From the NCBI GenBank assembly GCA_029817715.1, contig JARUPY010000474.1, positions 1,612,001 through 1,676,000 of the forward strand: DNA of 64,000 nucleotides, read 5' to 3'. Source of the stretch: Melastoma dodecandrum. Its lineage: Eukaryota; Streptophyta; Magnoliopsida; Myrtales; Melastomataceae. A model generated the notes under the pieces. The model was given only the letters and a program-made list of their open reading frames with translations. It made no database searches and was not told where the DNA came from. Both the position numbers and the translations under genes were made by a program. This document shows, in pieces, positions 22,955 to 33,483 of the stretch (position 1 is the stretch's first letter; every line of letters begins with the position of its first letter).

Positions 22955-23838
22955 TTGAGCCGCGTCAATGTTAGACACATGATGAGTTGGAGAGAAGGGC
23001 AAAAACGATACAGCTAGAGAAGAAGTAGAAGAATTGACATGGTCATATTTGTTTACATCATGTGCATGAAATCTTGGTGAGTAAAGCCTAATCATGACTA
23101 GTGAAGTCTTAGGCCTGTCGTGGGGGCATGTAATTACATTGTAAGAGAGAAGACTCGTCAAGCGAAGATGAGCATGTGGGGGACATTCTGGTCAATAAAG
23201 TCTAATACAACTGGGAGGATCATTCTAGAGTTACACACATAACATTTGGTTATGCAAACTTACTTCAGATTCATATAAAATTTTAACAAGAAGGTCATTC
23301 TAGAATGAGTGACGTGAGGACCATGAAAAAAGGTGATGAGGTTTGTCAAAAGAAGGGTGTTTATGGGTAGCGGACGAACAGTGAAGACGAATGGTAAGGT
23401 GAGAACAATGCACTAAGTATACAAATACACCACATTGATAGAAGATATCGAATAGGGTTGCTTGAACATGGATACAAATACATCACCGTTAACGAAGACG
23501 ATGACGAGGAACAACACGGAAGATACATATATACATCACTGATTGATACACTCAAGCTTAACGCCACTCGGAATATACTAAGTGAAGAAGAGAGGTAGAC
23601 ACTAAGTCTAAAATGAAGTTCTTCTGAATTTTGAAAAATCATTGTCCTTCTCTATTATAAGGCACCTATATTTATGGTGGCTTCCTAACTAGGAAATTAA
23701 ATGTTACGAAATAAAATATTTTCCTAAAAAAATAATGACATGGACAACCACATTTGTGTGCACTTGAAGGAAAGTAAATATTGATGAAGTTGTCTGGTAA
23801 AGAAACCAATTGTTTAATTACTTTCGTTCATGGCGACT
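22955..23838. other. Unassigned sequence between the GTAC element and the gypsy remnant
   Basis: No recognised coding sequence. Part may belong to the gypsy remnant's 3' untranslated region or LTR, but no LTR pair was identified. Confidence 0.4.
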
Positions 23839-24022
23839 TTATTGACAACATCCTTTGTCCAACTTGGTCAACGGAACATCTACGACTCGCTTGATGAAGT
23901 CTTTCTCGAGTTGGCACACACTTGAGTTGACTGAGACTTCATCTTGTTCGACTAACATCCAGCTCGAGTCGAACCTGTACTTCAAATAATCAGCTTCATC
24001 AACTGACTTCCTTATCACTCGA

Positions 24023-26137
24023 TCAATCGAATGTGAGTAGGGAGACTCCTTGACTGGACTTGGGATGTGGTGCCTTGAGATGGTCCTTCTCTGCATCATC
24101 CTTCCCTTGTTGAGAGAGATTTGTCCTTAAACTTAGAGAGTCTTCATCATCGACAAATGGAGCAAGATCATGGACATTGAATGTGGTGAAGACTCCATAA
24201 TCCTCTAGAAGATCTATCTTGTAAGCATTATAGTTGATGCATTCGAGAACTTTTGCTCGAGGCATCAACTTGTTTCTCCTCTTTACTGGAAAATTTTTCC
24301 TTCCTCGGGTGAATCCACACTAATTCTCTAAGCTGAAAGATCTTCTTCCAACATCCTAAATTGGCCTTTTCTTGATAGTGTTTATTAGCTTTCTCGATTT
24401 GGATGTGAATCTTTTCATGAAGTAGTTTCATCTCCTTAACACGCTCATCTGCATCTCGACTGACTGTTCTAAAATCTAATAGAATGCATTAGATCAATCG
24501 GGTGTAATGGATTTAGGCCATAGACTATCCTGAAAGGTGATAACTTTGTTGTTGAACCGCCGAATATTCGATTGTAGGCGACCACTGCATAGGCAAGCTT
24601 AATATCTCAGTCCTTTTGGCTCTTCGAGGCCAAGGTTCAAAGAATCGCTGTCAATAATCGATTGACCACCATAGTTTTCCATCAGTCTGTGGCCGACAGA
24701 TAGTGTTGAAGACGAGTTTGGCTCCAAGCTTAGGCTATAACATCTTCCAAAAGTAGCTTAGGAATATGACGTCTCGATTTGACACTATTGATTTTGTTAT
24801 TCTATTACCTCAGGACTTCCTGATAGTAAAAATGAATGAACTGTGCCATAATTGAGAATCGATCGACCACAAACATGATCTTATCTTTCCTCCTTTGTGT
24901 TCTAGGAAATCCCCACACAAAGTCCAGTCTCACATGTTCTTATGGTCGTTCAAATATTAGCAATGGCGTATACAGACCTTGGGGCTGGACTTGACTCTTC
25001 GATTGTTGACATACGACACATTTTGAGATAAAACTTCCAACATGTCTTTCCATTCAAGGCCAAACGAAGTTGTCATGCAGCATCGATAGGGTCTTCTTGA
25101 CTCCAAAATGTCTTAAGATCCCTCCTCAATGAACTTGTTAAATATGTAGCTATCAAGTTGACCCCTTGGGAATTTAGAGCTTTGATGGCCCGGGTTGCAT
25201 TGAGTGTAGACCTCGCCAAAATGATTATCTTCCTTGTAGAGGTTCATCGGATATTCGAAACCAATCAACTTTGCTTTCATCATCAAAATTAGAGTTACCT
25301 TCATCAACAAAGCATCGACGACTATATTTTTCACTCCAGGCTTATTCTCGAGAATGATTGTAGGAACTCAACCCACTTGACATGTCATCGACTGAGTTTG
25401 TGTTAACCATTGATATACTAAAGGGATTCATGGTCGGTGTGCACCACAAACTCTTGAGGTAACAACTAATGGCTCTACGTCTCGAGTACTCAAAAGATAG
25501 CTATAAACTTCTTACCGTATGAACTTCGATCAGCCCCCCTTCTTGAAATATGACTCCTTTAATTCTGATTCTGTATGTGTCACACTCGACTTCAAACATG
25601 TTTGAGAATTCAGGCAAGGCAAGAACATGGGCTTCCTCATCCTCAGATTTAGCTGATCGAAGTTGGCATGTGCAGCTAAAGTTGACTCAAACTTATCTCC
25701 GTTCAAACCCTCAGCAAGTGGCGCTGCGATGGAGCTCAATCCACAAATAAACATCCTATAGAACGAAGCAAGGCCATGGATGCTCTAATACACTAACCAA
25801 TTGTGGATGACTTCGACTTTTCTTTCGTCGACTTTGATCCATTAGCAGATACTATATAACCGAGAAACCACATTCGACTAAGAGAATTCACACTTCTTGA
25901 GATTATTGTACAACTTCTTAGCTCAAAGTGTGATGAACACTACTCGCTCAGGTGTTCGACATGATCTTTTAGGCTTTGAGTATAGATTAGAATGTCGTCC
26001 AAATAGACGACCACAAACCGCACAATAAACGGTCTCAACACATGGTTAATCAGTCTCACGAAGGTGTTCGACGCATTCGATAGTCCAAAAGGCATCACTA
26101 GCCTCTCGTATAGGCTGGAGTTGGTCTTGAAGGTTGT
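24023..26137 (-). pseudogene. Decayed Ty3/gypsy retrotransposon pol remnant (RT, RNase H, integrase)
   Basis: Read from right to left on the minus strand, the gypsy pol order is preserved. Reverse transcriptase is near 26137-25970 ([18 protein letters not shown], then the active-site motif YLDDILIY). An RT/RNase H connection follows near 25700 (SSIAAPLAEGL), then RNase H near 25460 (EFVVHTDHESL) and 25330 (ENIVVDAL). The integrase C-terminal region is at 24431-24050 (LHEKIHIQIEKANKHYQEKAN, YKIDLLEDYGVFTTFNVHDLAPF). Frameshifts and stops break every domain. The N-terminal gag/protease part is missing and the RT is cut off in mid-domain at about 26137. It cannot make an active enzyme. Confidence 0.88.
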
Positions 26138-27065
26138 CTTTCAATGGAAATGAAGAAATGTATGGGGATGTCTTCAAAATGATTGATGATAGGTGGAATT
26201 ATCAACTTCACCGTCCATTGCATGCAGCGGGACATTACTTAAATCTTGCTTATTATGATCCAAACTCCACATATCTTAGCGATTCAGAAGTTACTACTAG
26301 AGTACATGCTTGCATAGAGAGGTTGAATCCAATTATAGTTGTTCGAGATAAATCATTGAAGAAATAATATATTACTCAAGAAGCGCTTAGAATTTTGGAC
26401 ACCCTAGGCCAACCAATCTAGGAAAACGATCACCAAGTACTTTCTTCTTAGTTATTCAAATTTACATATTTAATGCTATTATTATTTAATGAATCGATAA
26501 CGTATATATAATTTTTATGACGGCAGAGTGGTGAGTTTTTTTTGGCGGTCATACCCCAACTCTTCAAAAATTTGCGATTCGAATACTAAGTTTGACATTG
26601 TGAGCAAACTTGGAGTACTTTTAAGTATGTAAGCCACTTCAACATACGATTGACATGTAATATTTATCATTTGCTATTACAATTATTTCACATTCTACTT
26701 TTTCAATGAAGATTCATTCTAAGAAGAGGAATTGACTTGAGCATCAAAGGCTACTAGATCTTGTCTATAAGAAGTGCAACTAGAATATCAAGGTAAGATA
26801 CGATGAACGAGATAGTATTGATCCTCTGTTCATGGATAGAATTGATTATTGTAATGAGTGGTTACTCGGTGAGAAGGACGAAGAGCAAGATGTGAATGAT
26901 GATGATTAAGTCATGAGAAACACTCGAAATTCAAGTAGTTCAAGGGTATTTGACAATAACGAAGCCCATATCTACGTCTAGGAGGAGATAGAAGGAAATA
27001 TTGATGGAGATAACACTTTGGCGTGGATTGCAGATAATTTTGTTTATTGCAAAGGAAGAAGCGAA
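26134..27065 (+). pseudogene. Decayed hAT-family transposase remnant (C-terminal half)
   Basis: The open piece at 26134-26367 ([42 protein letters not shown]) matches the plant hAT transposase segment after the catalytic core. Further on, in broken frames, 26525-26610 gives AEWWVFFGGHTPTLQKFAIRILSLT, part of the hAT dimerisation domain, and 26710-26900 gives HSKKRN, LEHQRLLDLVYKKCN and DRIDYCNEWLLGE, its C-terminal end. Several stops and frameshifts separate these blocks. The N-terminal BED zinc finger and first catalytic residues are absent. No terminal inverted repeats were found. Confidence 0.82.
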
Positions 27066-28721
27066 TTACATTGATTGATGCTGGAAGTTTTTTTTTTTTT
27101 TTTGTCTTAATTCACAAGGAAAATCCATTCCGCTCTGATTTTCTAAAAGATAAGTTGCCACTCGAGTAAGACACCTGCACGTAATAAAAGACAACCATCC
27201 TCTCCTTCTTTTTGCCAAAGGTTGTCTGATGCGATGAAGATGAGGTCAACCCCGGAGGAAATGATTGCTTTTTGTTTAAGCACGTTGGTCGGAGATATAA
27301 TACGGGGGCGGACGACTCGCTCACGTGTTCCAGAATCCGTAAACCGATTTCAAACATGTCGGCTCGATCGGCAGCCCTGTCCTAGAAACAATGTGAATAT
27401 TCGTGCTTCCTTTTCCTTCCTTCTTCTCCTGTGAATGCGACTGCCAAATAATAGCTGGAAACGAAACGGAACCTGTGCCAGTGGTGGGACGTGGTTTGGA
27501 TTGCCTTTTTCTGGGAACAATGCTTGTTTGCATCACGTGCATCCTGAATCCCTTTCGCACGATTCTCCTGTTCGAGCGAGTGATTGTCTGTCTCCGTTTT
27601 CTTTTCGTCTGTCTACTCGGTGTTGCGATGTCCACATGACATGCAATAATTACACGGCACGCTTCATCTTGTTACCTCGGTACTCCATATAATTGATAAT
27701 GACAAAGTTATGAATTTATCCTTAAAGAAAACAATCTCTTCCGATGTCGACATTTTTTTTATTTATAAGATGTGATATTCTTTAAAAGATAAATGATTAG
27801 TTCTCCCACAGTGAATTAAAAGCTTGAGTAGGTTTGTAGGAGGAACCAAGAACTAATATCATTTCACTGAAGTTAAAAAAAAAAAGAGAGAGAGAGAGAA
27901 AACAAAACCCAATGAGATATCTCACCAAGATATAAGGGAACCCACTATTTGATGTTGATCTGCCATTAGTCATGCTCATGCATGCATGCACATCATGCAC
28001 AAGATTAAAAGAAAGAAAAAGAGAGGCATGCATGTTCCCAGAAGGCAATCAATCGATTCTCATCGTTTTCTTTGTCCGGAAGTAAACACGAAGACTATTA
28101 TTGGGTGGAATGTTTCATGATGGATGGAGCAAGCATTTGCCTTCCCACTTCTTCCTTTCCTACATTGGAATTCTGCCAATTGGGCCATTCTCTCTCTCTC
28201 CCCCACAGAGCCTGCCTGTATTGCAGCAATGACTTCCCTTTGGAAAAGTTCGGATTTCAATTGATTGCCTCAGACTAAATCATTTTCGCAATTGTGGTTT
28301 TGTGATGTAATTTGATTGAATATCAGTTGCTGCTTGTCAATGCGAGTCTTACTGACTCTCGTTTTCACCACATTCTAAATATGAAGGTAACAAGCTACTG
28401 GTACACTCGGAAAGGCCACTGGCGAGAATACCACTCAATTTTAGTAGTTTTTGGATCAAGGACCAAACTTCATGGCCGAGAAGGTGCGCAGCAACTTTAT
28501 TCTGCAGGGGCAAAGGCGCAAGAACATACGCTTGCTTAAAACCATAGACCCAAAGGGTATCCTTCAGTCCTTCAAAGCAATGGAGGGAGAACAAAACTAG
28601 TGGCTGGCATCGCATGTACATTTGTAGTCATTATAAGGTGAAAGTGAATATATTTATGAGGAGAATTAACAAGTTACAAACCAGTAGAACTGACAGAATT
28701 CGTAGAGGAGAAACTCCCCCC
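27066..28721. other. Intergenic stretch upstream of the RABF2 3' end
   Basis: No recognised gene. A short GA repeat lies near 27885-27900. The last 100-200 bases are probably RABF2 3' UTR (minus strand). Confidence 0.5.
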
Positions 28722-31392
28722 TCAGGAGCAACATGATGCTGCCACCGTCCTTTCCGCCGGTCTATTATCCATGAGCACCATCCCAGAAGGGTTCGGTGCC
28801 GGCTGGACTCTTGGTAGTCTCTTGGCTGCATCCACCATTAAAGCACGTGCTCGCATTAGCATTTGCATTGACAAAAAAACAATTCCCATTATTGAGGTTA
28901 AGTAATGGACCATAAAAGGCCATTCCCTTCCCTAAACTACCAACAAGAAAACTAGCTTCAGCCATACATAAACCACGTGGTGATGATTCTTAAAAGATCA
29001 ACAATACCATGAATAACCCTTCAGCGACATTATCCGACCATAATCAGAATAAATGCATTCATATGATAAATGACGTTGAGGACAAGAGTGATACCTATCT
29101 CGTAAAATACGTCATTGACATTAGAAGCAGTTTTTGCAGAAGTCTCCATGAAGAACAGGCCATTCTCTTGAGCATAGGTTTGTGCATCCTGCAAGAGAAT
29201 GATATTTCATCCATGAGAAGCGGCAAGGTTAAACTGTAACTATCCATAGGTACAAACATACAAAAGTCTTATGTGAAAGGAAAGATTAACAGGAAAACAG
29301 AACTCAATCTGACATGGTGACAGTCACTAAGGCCTCTATGTAGTGGACCAACAGCTTGAGAACAGAATGCTTTGGAGATGTCTGCATTCTAGTACACCAC
29401 AAGTCCAGAGGCAATAATCGGTCATTGTGCAAGAACCATTTCATTTTTATGCTTACCCTGCCTCAACAAACACTGGGAAGACCAGTTCACAGCATTTTCC
29501 TCCTCTATTTTATTCGTACATGATCATCGTTCGTGTTCAACCACAACTTAGTTCCAAGTAAAACCCAATACACATGGAGAGGCCTGCAGATTTTGAAAGA
29601 CATACTACCTCACAGTAGTTACTCTCACTGGAAAAAATAAAAAAGAACTGCTAAAGGGTAATAAAACTTTGAGTCCAAAACCAAAAAAAATGTCATCATT
29701 ATTCGAAAACCCTTGTGGGAGATTATTCAACTCAAAAACCACAAATCCTTAATTTAATGATGGCCAACTGATAAAAGATGACTATGTGAATGAGTAACAT
29801 TTCATGTTAAATAATATGCGTTCTTGCCAACAAGGGAAAGGAACAAACAGACAGAGCAACAAGAAGCATTGAACTCCAGTTGCAAATGTCAGAAGGCAAG
29901 GTATATGTCCCTAGAATACTAATGACTGCCACAATGAACATCCATAAGGTGGAGCCTTGTAACTTGACTCATCCCCAAGATATGAAAATTAAGGGATTGT
30001 AAAAAATATCAAATGGTCCCAACTGTTTCAATGAAATGCAACATCACCCACCTCAGCTGTCACCTTTCTTGCATCCAACAGATCCGCCTTGTTACCAGCA
30101 AGTGCCATCACCATGTTGGGATTGCCTGGAATATATTGAAAAAGGATTACTTACACAACACAAGGACAATGCACTTATATTGAAGGAGATCAAGCCACCC
30201 AATCAATATTAATAGAATCAGCATCAGCCTTATTTTCCGACATGAGGAACAAATAGCTTACAATTACGAGGAAACCCAATTTTTTTATTTTTGAAAAAGA
30301 CTATTAAAGTCTAGTGGTAGGAAGAAGACCAGCCAATGCCATTTGGCTTAGGTTTGTGATAAGGCCATACCTTGTGCTTGAAGTTCTTGTACCCATTTTT
30401 TGGCCCGATCGAAAGAAGCCTACAATCAGACATTAAAGTAAATGGAATTCAATGAATATCCAACGGCAAAATGGGTAAAAAGCTTGTTTCGGGGACTTTC
30501 CAACCAAAAAACCTCGAAGCACGAAAATCTTGGGACAGAATATCCGATCAATCTTTGGATTTTAGAATGAACTACGCAACAGATTTTCCCTCCTCTAAAT
30601 TAAGAAGCAACATCCTCTGCTACAGAATAATCCGAATATTATATATACAATGATTGGCATTGTTTTAGTCTTACATGGAATATCAAAGTAAGAACCATAG
30701 GTGCATACTACCGAGTAATTCCCAGTTATACAGGGGAATCAGAACGACCCATGACGCCAGACGTTATACTCACTTGATTTGTTATATCATAGACAATGAT
30801 GGCTGCGGCAGCTCCCCGGTAGTACATGGGGGCCAAGCTATGGTATCTCTCTTGACCTGCGGTATCCCAAATTTCAAACTTGACGGTGGCATCATTAACG
30901 GCCAGCGTCTGAGAGAAGAAGGCAGCCCCGATCGTGGATTCCTGTATAAACAGCAAGTTCCGGATTAGACAAATAGCGGCGGGGGGGGGGGGGGGGGGGG
31001 GGGGGGGTAGAGGCGGGGATTCTAAACAGTAAAAGAAAAGAGGACGCTGACTTGGAATTCGACGAACTGTCCTTTAACGAAGCGCAAAACCATGCTGGAC
31101 TTCCCTGCCCCGACGTCACCGAGAAGCACCTGGTAGGCCAACCCATACCCCCCGCATCGGAGGAGTCAGTAAAACAAATTCCTCAAATCCATAATAACCT
31201 CAAAAGAAATTCAACAGAGGCGGAGGTGGATCCATCAGGAACTTCATGCACCTCCGTGCCGTGCACCCGGGGATCGAATTTACCCCTTCCCCTAAAAAAA
31301 AAAAAACAAAGCTAAAAGAAGGAAAAAACTCTGGGGAATGAGATGAAGAGTACCAATTTGGCGTTGATGTTCTTGTTGCCGGAGGTGGCCAT
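28722..31392 (-). CDS. RABF2: Rab5-type small GTPase (RABF2/ARA7-like)
   Basis: Seven exons (31392-31354, 31129-31052, 30941-30774, 30419-30371, 30125-30052, 29188-29095, 28825-28722) join in frame to 606 nt, 201 aa, the normal size. RABF2 proteins control endosome fusion and vacuolar/endocytic traffic in plants. All GTPase boxes are present: P-loop GDVGAGKSS (17-25), switch I with ESTIG (T42), DTAGQE (65-70, with Gln69), NKAD (123-126) and METSAK. The tail ends CCS, giving two cysteines for geranylgeranylation. The hypervariable tail [14 protein letters not shown] and the [18 protein letters not shown] helix are typical of RABF2A/RABF2B. I cannot separate the two, nor is N-myristoylated RABF1 likely, because the N-terminus is MATSGNKN. 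It shares its upstream region with the divergent ten-cysteine gene. Confidence 0.96.
30981..31007. repeat. G27 homopolymer in a 110-bp RABF2 intron
   Basis: There are 27 uninterrupted G on the plus strand, so C27 in the pre-mRNA, inside the second intron (31051-30942). It makes up about a quarter of the intron. Confidence 0.9.
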
Positions 31393-31659
31393 CGATTGGA
31401 TCGGAGATGGAAGATCAGAAGAACAAGGAAATTATTTTATGATCGGAAGACAGAGAGACGAATTGGTTAATGTTTTCTTTTTCTCGATTCGGGTTTTGGG
31501 GTTTTCTTCCTTCCCCGGAAAGCAAAAAAATAAAGGCCAACGACACCGCGCCAAACTCCTCCTGTTCGTACAATTAATATTAAAAAGAGAATTATATTAA
31601 GATTTAGACATGGGAAGTCCCGCCGCCCTTTACTTTGTTACTTTTTTATTTTTTCAGGA

Positions 31660-31700
31660 TGTAATGGGCCTATCTCGAATAATGGCCCAGCCCATTAATG
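31660..31700. promoter_or_regulatory. Site II-like elements in a shared upstream region
   Basis: AATGGGCC (about 31667) and ATGGCCCAGCCCATT (about 31681-31695) supply several TGGGCY (site II) cores in both orientations between the RABF2 and ten-cysteine genes. Such elements are common in promoters of plant housekeeping genes. Shared use is inferred from their position. Confidence 0.5.
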
Positions 31701-31811
31701 ATCAACCGGGGGGACGATGCCGCCGGCTTCATCCCTGCAAGGGTTTTCCTTGGTCGGGGAGCACCCCAACCATCTCTCCCCGGGTCCTTGTGGTTTTTTT
31801 AGGGTGAGTCT

Positions 31812-31812
<1 letters not shown>

Positions 31813-31845
<33 letters not shown>
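31813..31845 (+). repeat. (CT)n microsatellite in a leader intron
   Basis: Pure CT repeat just after a possible splice donor (AGG|GTGAGT, about 31802-31808). It is likely in a 5' UTR intron of the downstream gene. Confidence 0.8.
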
Positions 31846-31847
<2 letters not shown>

Positions 31848-32692
31848 TTTCTGCTTTGATTACCTCCCCTTTGGTTATAATGATTTCTCCTTCTTTATGT
31901 TAGTTGGAGTTGGGTTGATGCAAGAATTCTCGTTGCGAGTCATTTGATCTGAATAGATGTTGTCAGTTTTTATTATTATTTTTTTTTTAGTGGTGAAATG
32001 GAAATGGACGGGTGGGTTTTTTGCTGCTACAATTAATTGGGTGGGAGATCCAGGGTCTCTGCCTGTTGTTACGCACAGGGTTAGTGGGCGATGGCTACCT
32101 TTATTGTTGCTGATTAATTCTACATCTTCTTTGGGGTTTTTTTTTTTTGGGGGGGGGTGTAATTTGGGGACAAGTTAGCTGCTAGTTTTTTACTCTGCCT
32201 TGTTTGGGCGCTCTGTGTTGGCGTCTCTACTCTCCAACGGCAAGCATTCCTGGTTATGGGGGTTCTTGACGTCTTGCTGCTTGTCTCGGGTTAATTTCTG
32301 ATGCTTGGCTTGGATGTGCCATCATTCCCAGCTGTTATTCTGTTTGATTGATGGGTCGGGGGTTTTAGAAATTGGTCTTGATGTGGAGATGCAGACTTTA
32401 GCGCCTGTGGTTTTTGCTAGAATGAATGTAGATCCTTGTTGTTTCTGTTAACCGGCATTAGAGGCATTTGGAAATATTTGGCAATATACAGTCAATGGGG
32501 TTTTAGTGCGTTGTTGTTTGTTTACTTCAATCCATCCTTCCTTATCTATCATGTATTGGCCAAAAATTTAAGTTTCTCTGGAAACCCGACCTATATTTCT
32601 TGTGTCTGCATCATTGTTTTGTTTCCGGATGCATGGATGGATGTCTAAACTGTGTTTATGATGTTTTCCAACGCAAATATAAAAAGGGAGTA

Positions 32693-33076
32693 ATGGTTGA
32701 AGTATGGTGGCCTCTGCTTGGGGCGGCGATTCCAGCCATCATCGGCGGTCAGGCCTGGAGGATCAAGAAGAGGCGAGCTGAGGAGCAGAGATTGAAGAGC
32801 ACGAGGGGGCGTGAGAAGAGCTCTGAGGAAATATTTGTCTGTGAGAGGGTGTGCACCTCCAAGAGGATGTTGAAGAAGGTCGGGGCTTTCTCCAAGGACC
32901 CTACCCCCGACACCTGTGTCACGGTCTGCGGCGTCTCTGAGCTCGATGCTTGTGCTGACGCTTGCACGAGGACCGTTTGTGTGAACCAGCACCAGGTGCC
33001 CAATTGGAACGACATCTGCCTCCGGAGGTGTCAGAACGAGTGCTTGAGACTCTCAAACTCCACAGAAGCATCCTAA
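32693..33076 (+). CDS. Conserved plant protein of unknown function with ten cysteines
   Basis: A single coding exon encodes 127 aa starting MVEVWWPLLGAAIPAIIGGQ. Residues 5-20 form a short hydrophobic, possibly membrane-anchoring segment, followed by a basic stretch (RIKKRRAEEQRLK). The rest holds ten cysteines at 50, 54, 75, 79, 87, 91, 96, 109, 113 and 117, mostly spaced CX3C. I recall near-identical uncharacterised proteins in many plants but no assigned function. Repeated CX3C pairs recall disulphide-linked helical hairpins of the mitochondrial intermembrane space, but the spacing does not match small Tim proteins exactly. The frame is open upstream to an ATG at 32600, but that sequence reads like leader/intron. 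The gene likely has a 5' UTR intron from about 31805. The mTERF gene starts 407 bp downstream. Confidence 0.8.
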   Translation: MVEVWWPLLGAAIPAIIGGQAWRIKKRRAEEQRLKSTRGREKSSEEIFVCERVCTSKRMLKKVGAFSKDPTPDTCVTVCGVSELDACADACTRTVCVNQHQVPNWNDICLRRCQNECLRLSNSTEAS

Positions 33077-33483
33077 GGGGCAGATTAGGTGCACAGTCCT
33101 TTTTAACCCGTTCCTTCCTGCCATGTCTATCTCTTTGATGATAGCTGCAGATCCTGGATGTGATGAAATGACCCTTAGATTCTTGGACTTGGGGTAGCGT
33201 TTGGTTTTGCCAGTGTGGATTATGTTCGATGATGGATAATACCTAAAGATTTTAAAAGCCTCCATCCAACGAATGATCACTTGACCGGCATCTCAGGGAC
33301 CCATCAGGGGGTTTCTGTACGATTCCAGAGCAAACCAAGAACTGGTGACGATTCCAGATGATTTCTCCTTTGCTGTTCCACCTGCTGTTCTTCAACGAAA
33401 ATGAGGTTCGCCTAAATGCGTCTCAGTTAAATCAGTCTTAATCATGACTCGATTGAAAAGTTTATATTCAAATATGGAAAAAA
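33077..33483 (+). other. Short intergenic gap between the ten-cysteine gene and mTERF
   Basis: This 407-bp stretch must hold the 3' UTR of one gene and the promoter/5' UTR of the next. No motif stands out. Confidence 0.5.

Noticed and set aside
32600..32692. Upstream extension of the ten-cysteine protein to an ATG at 32600
   Set aside because: The extra 31 residues do not resemble the family start as I recall it, and the region looks like the end of a leader intron; MVEVWW is preferred.
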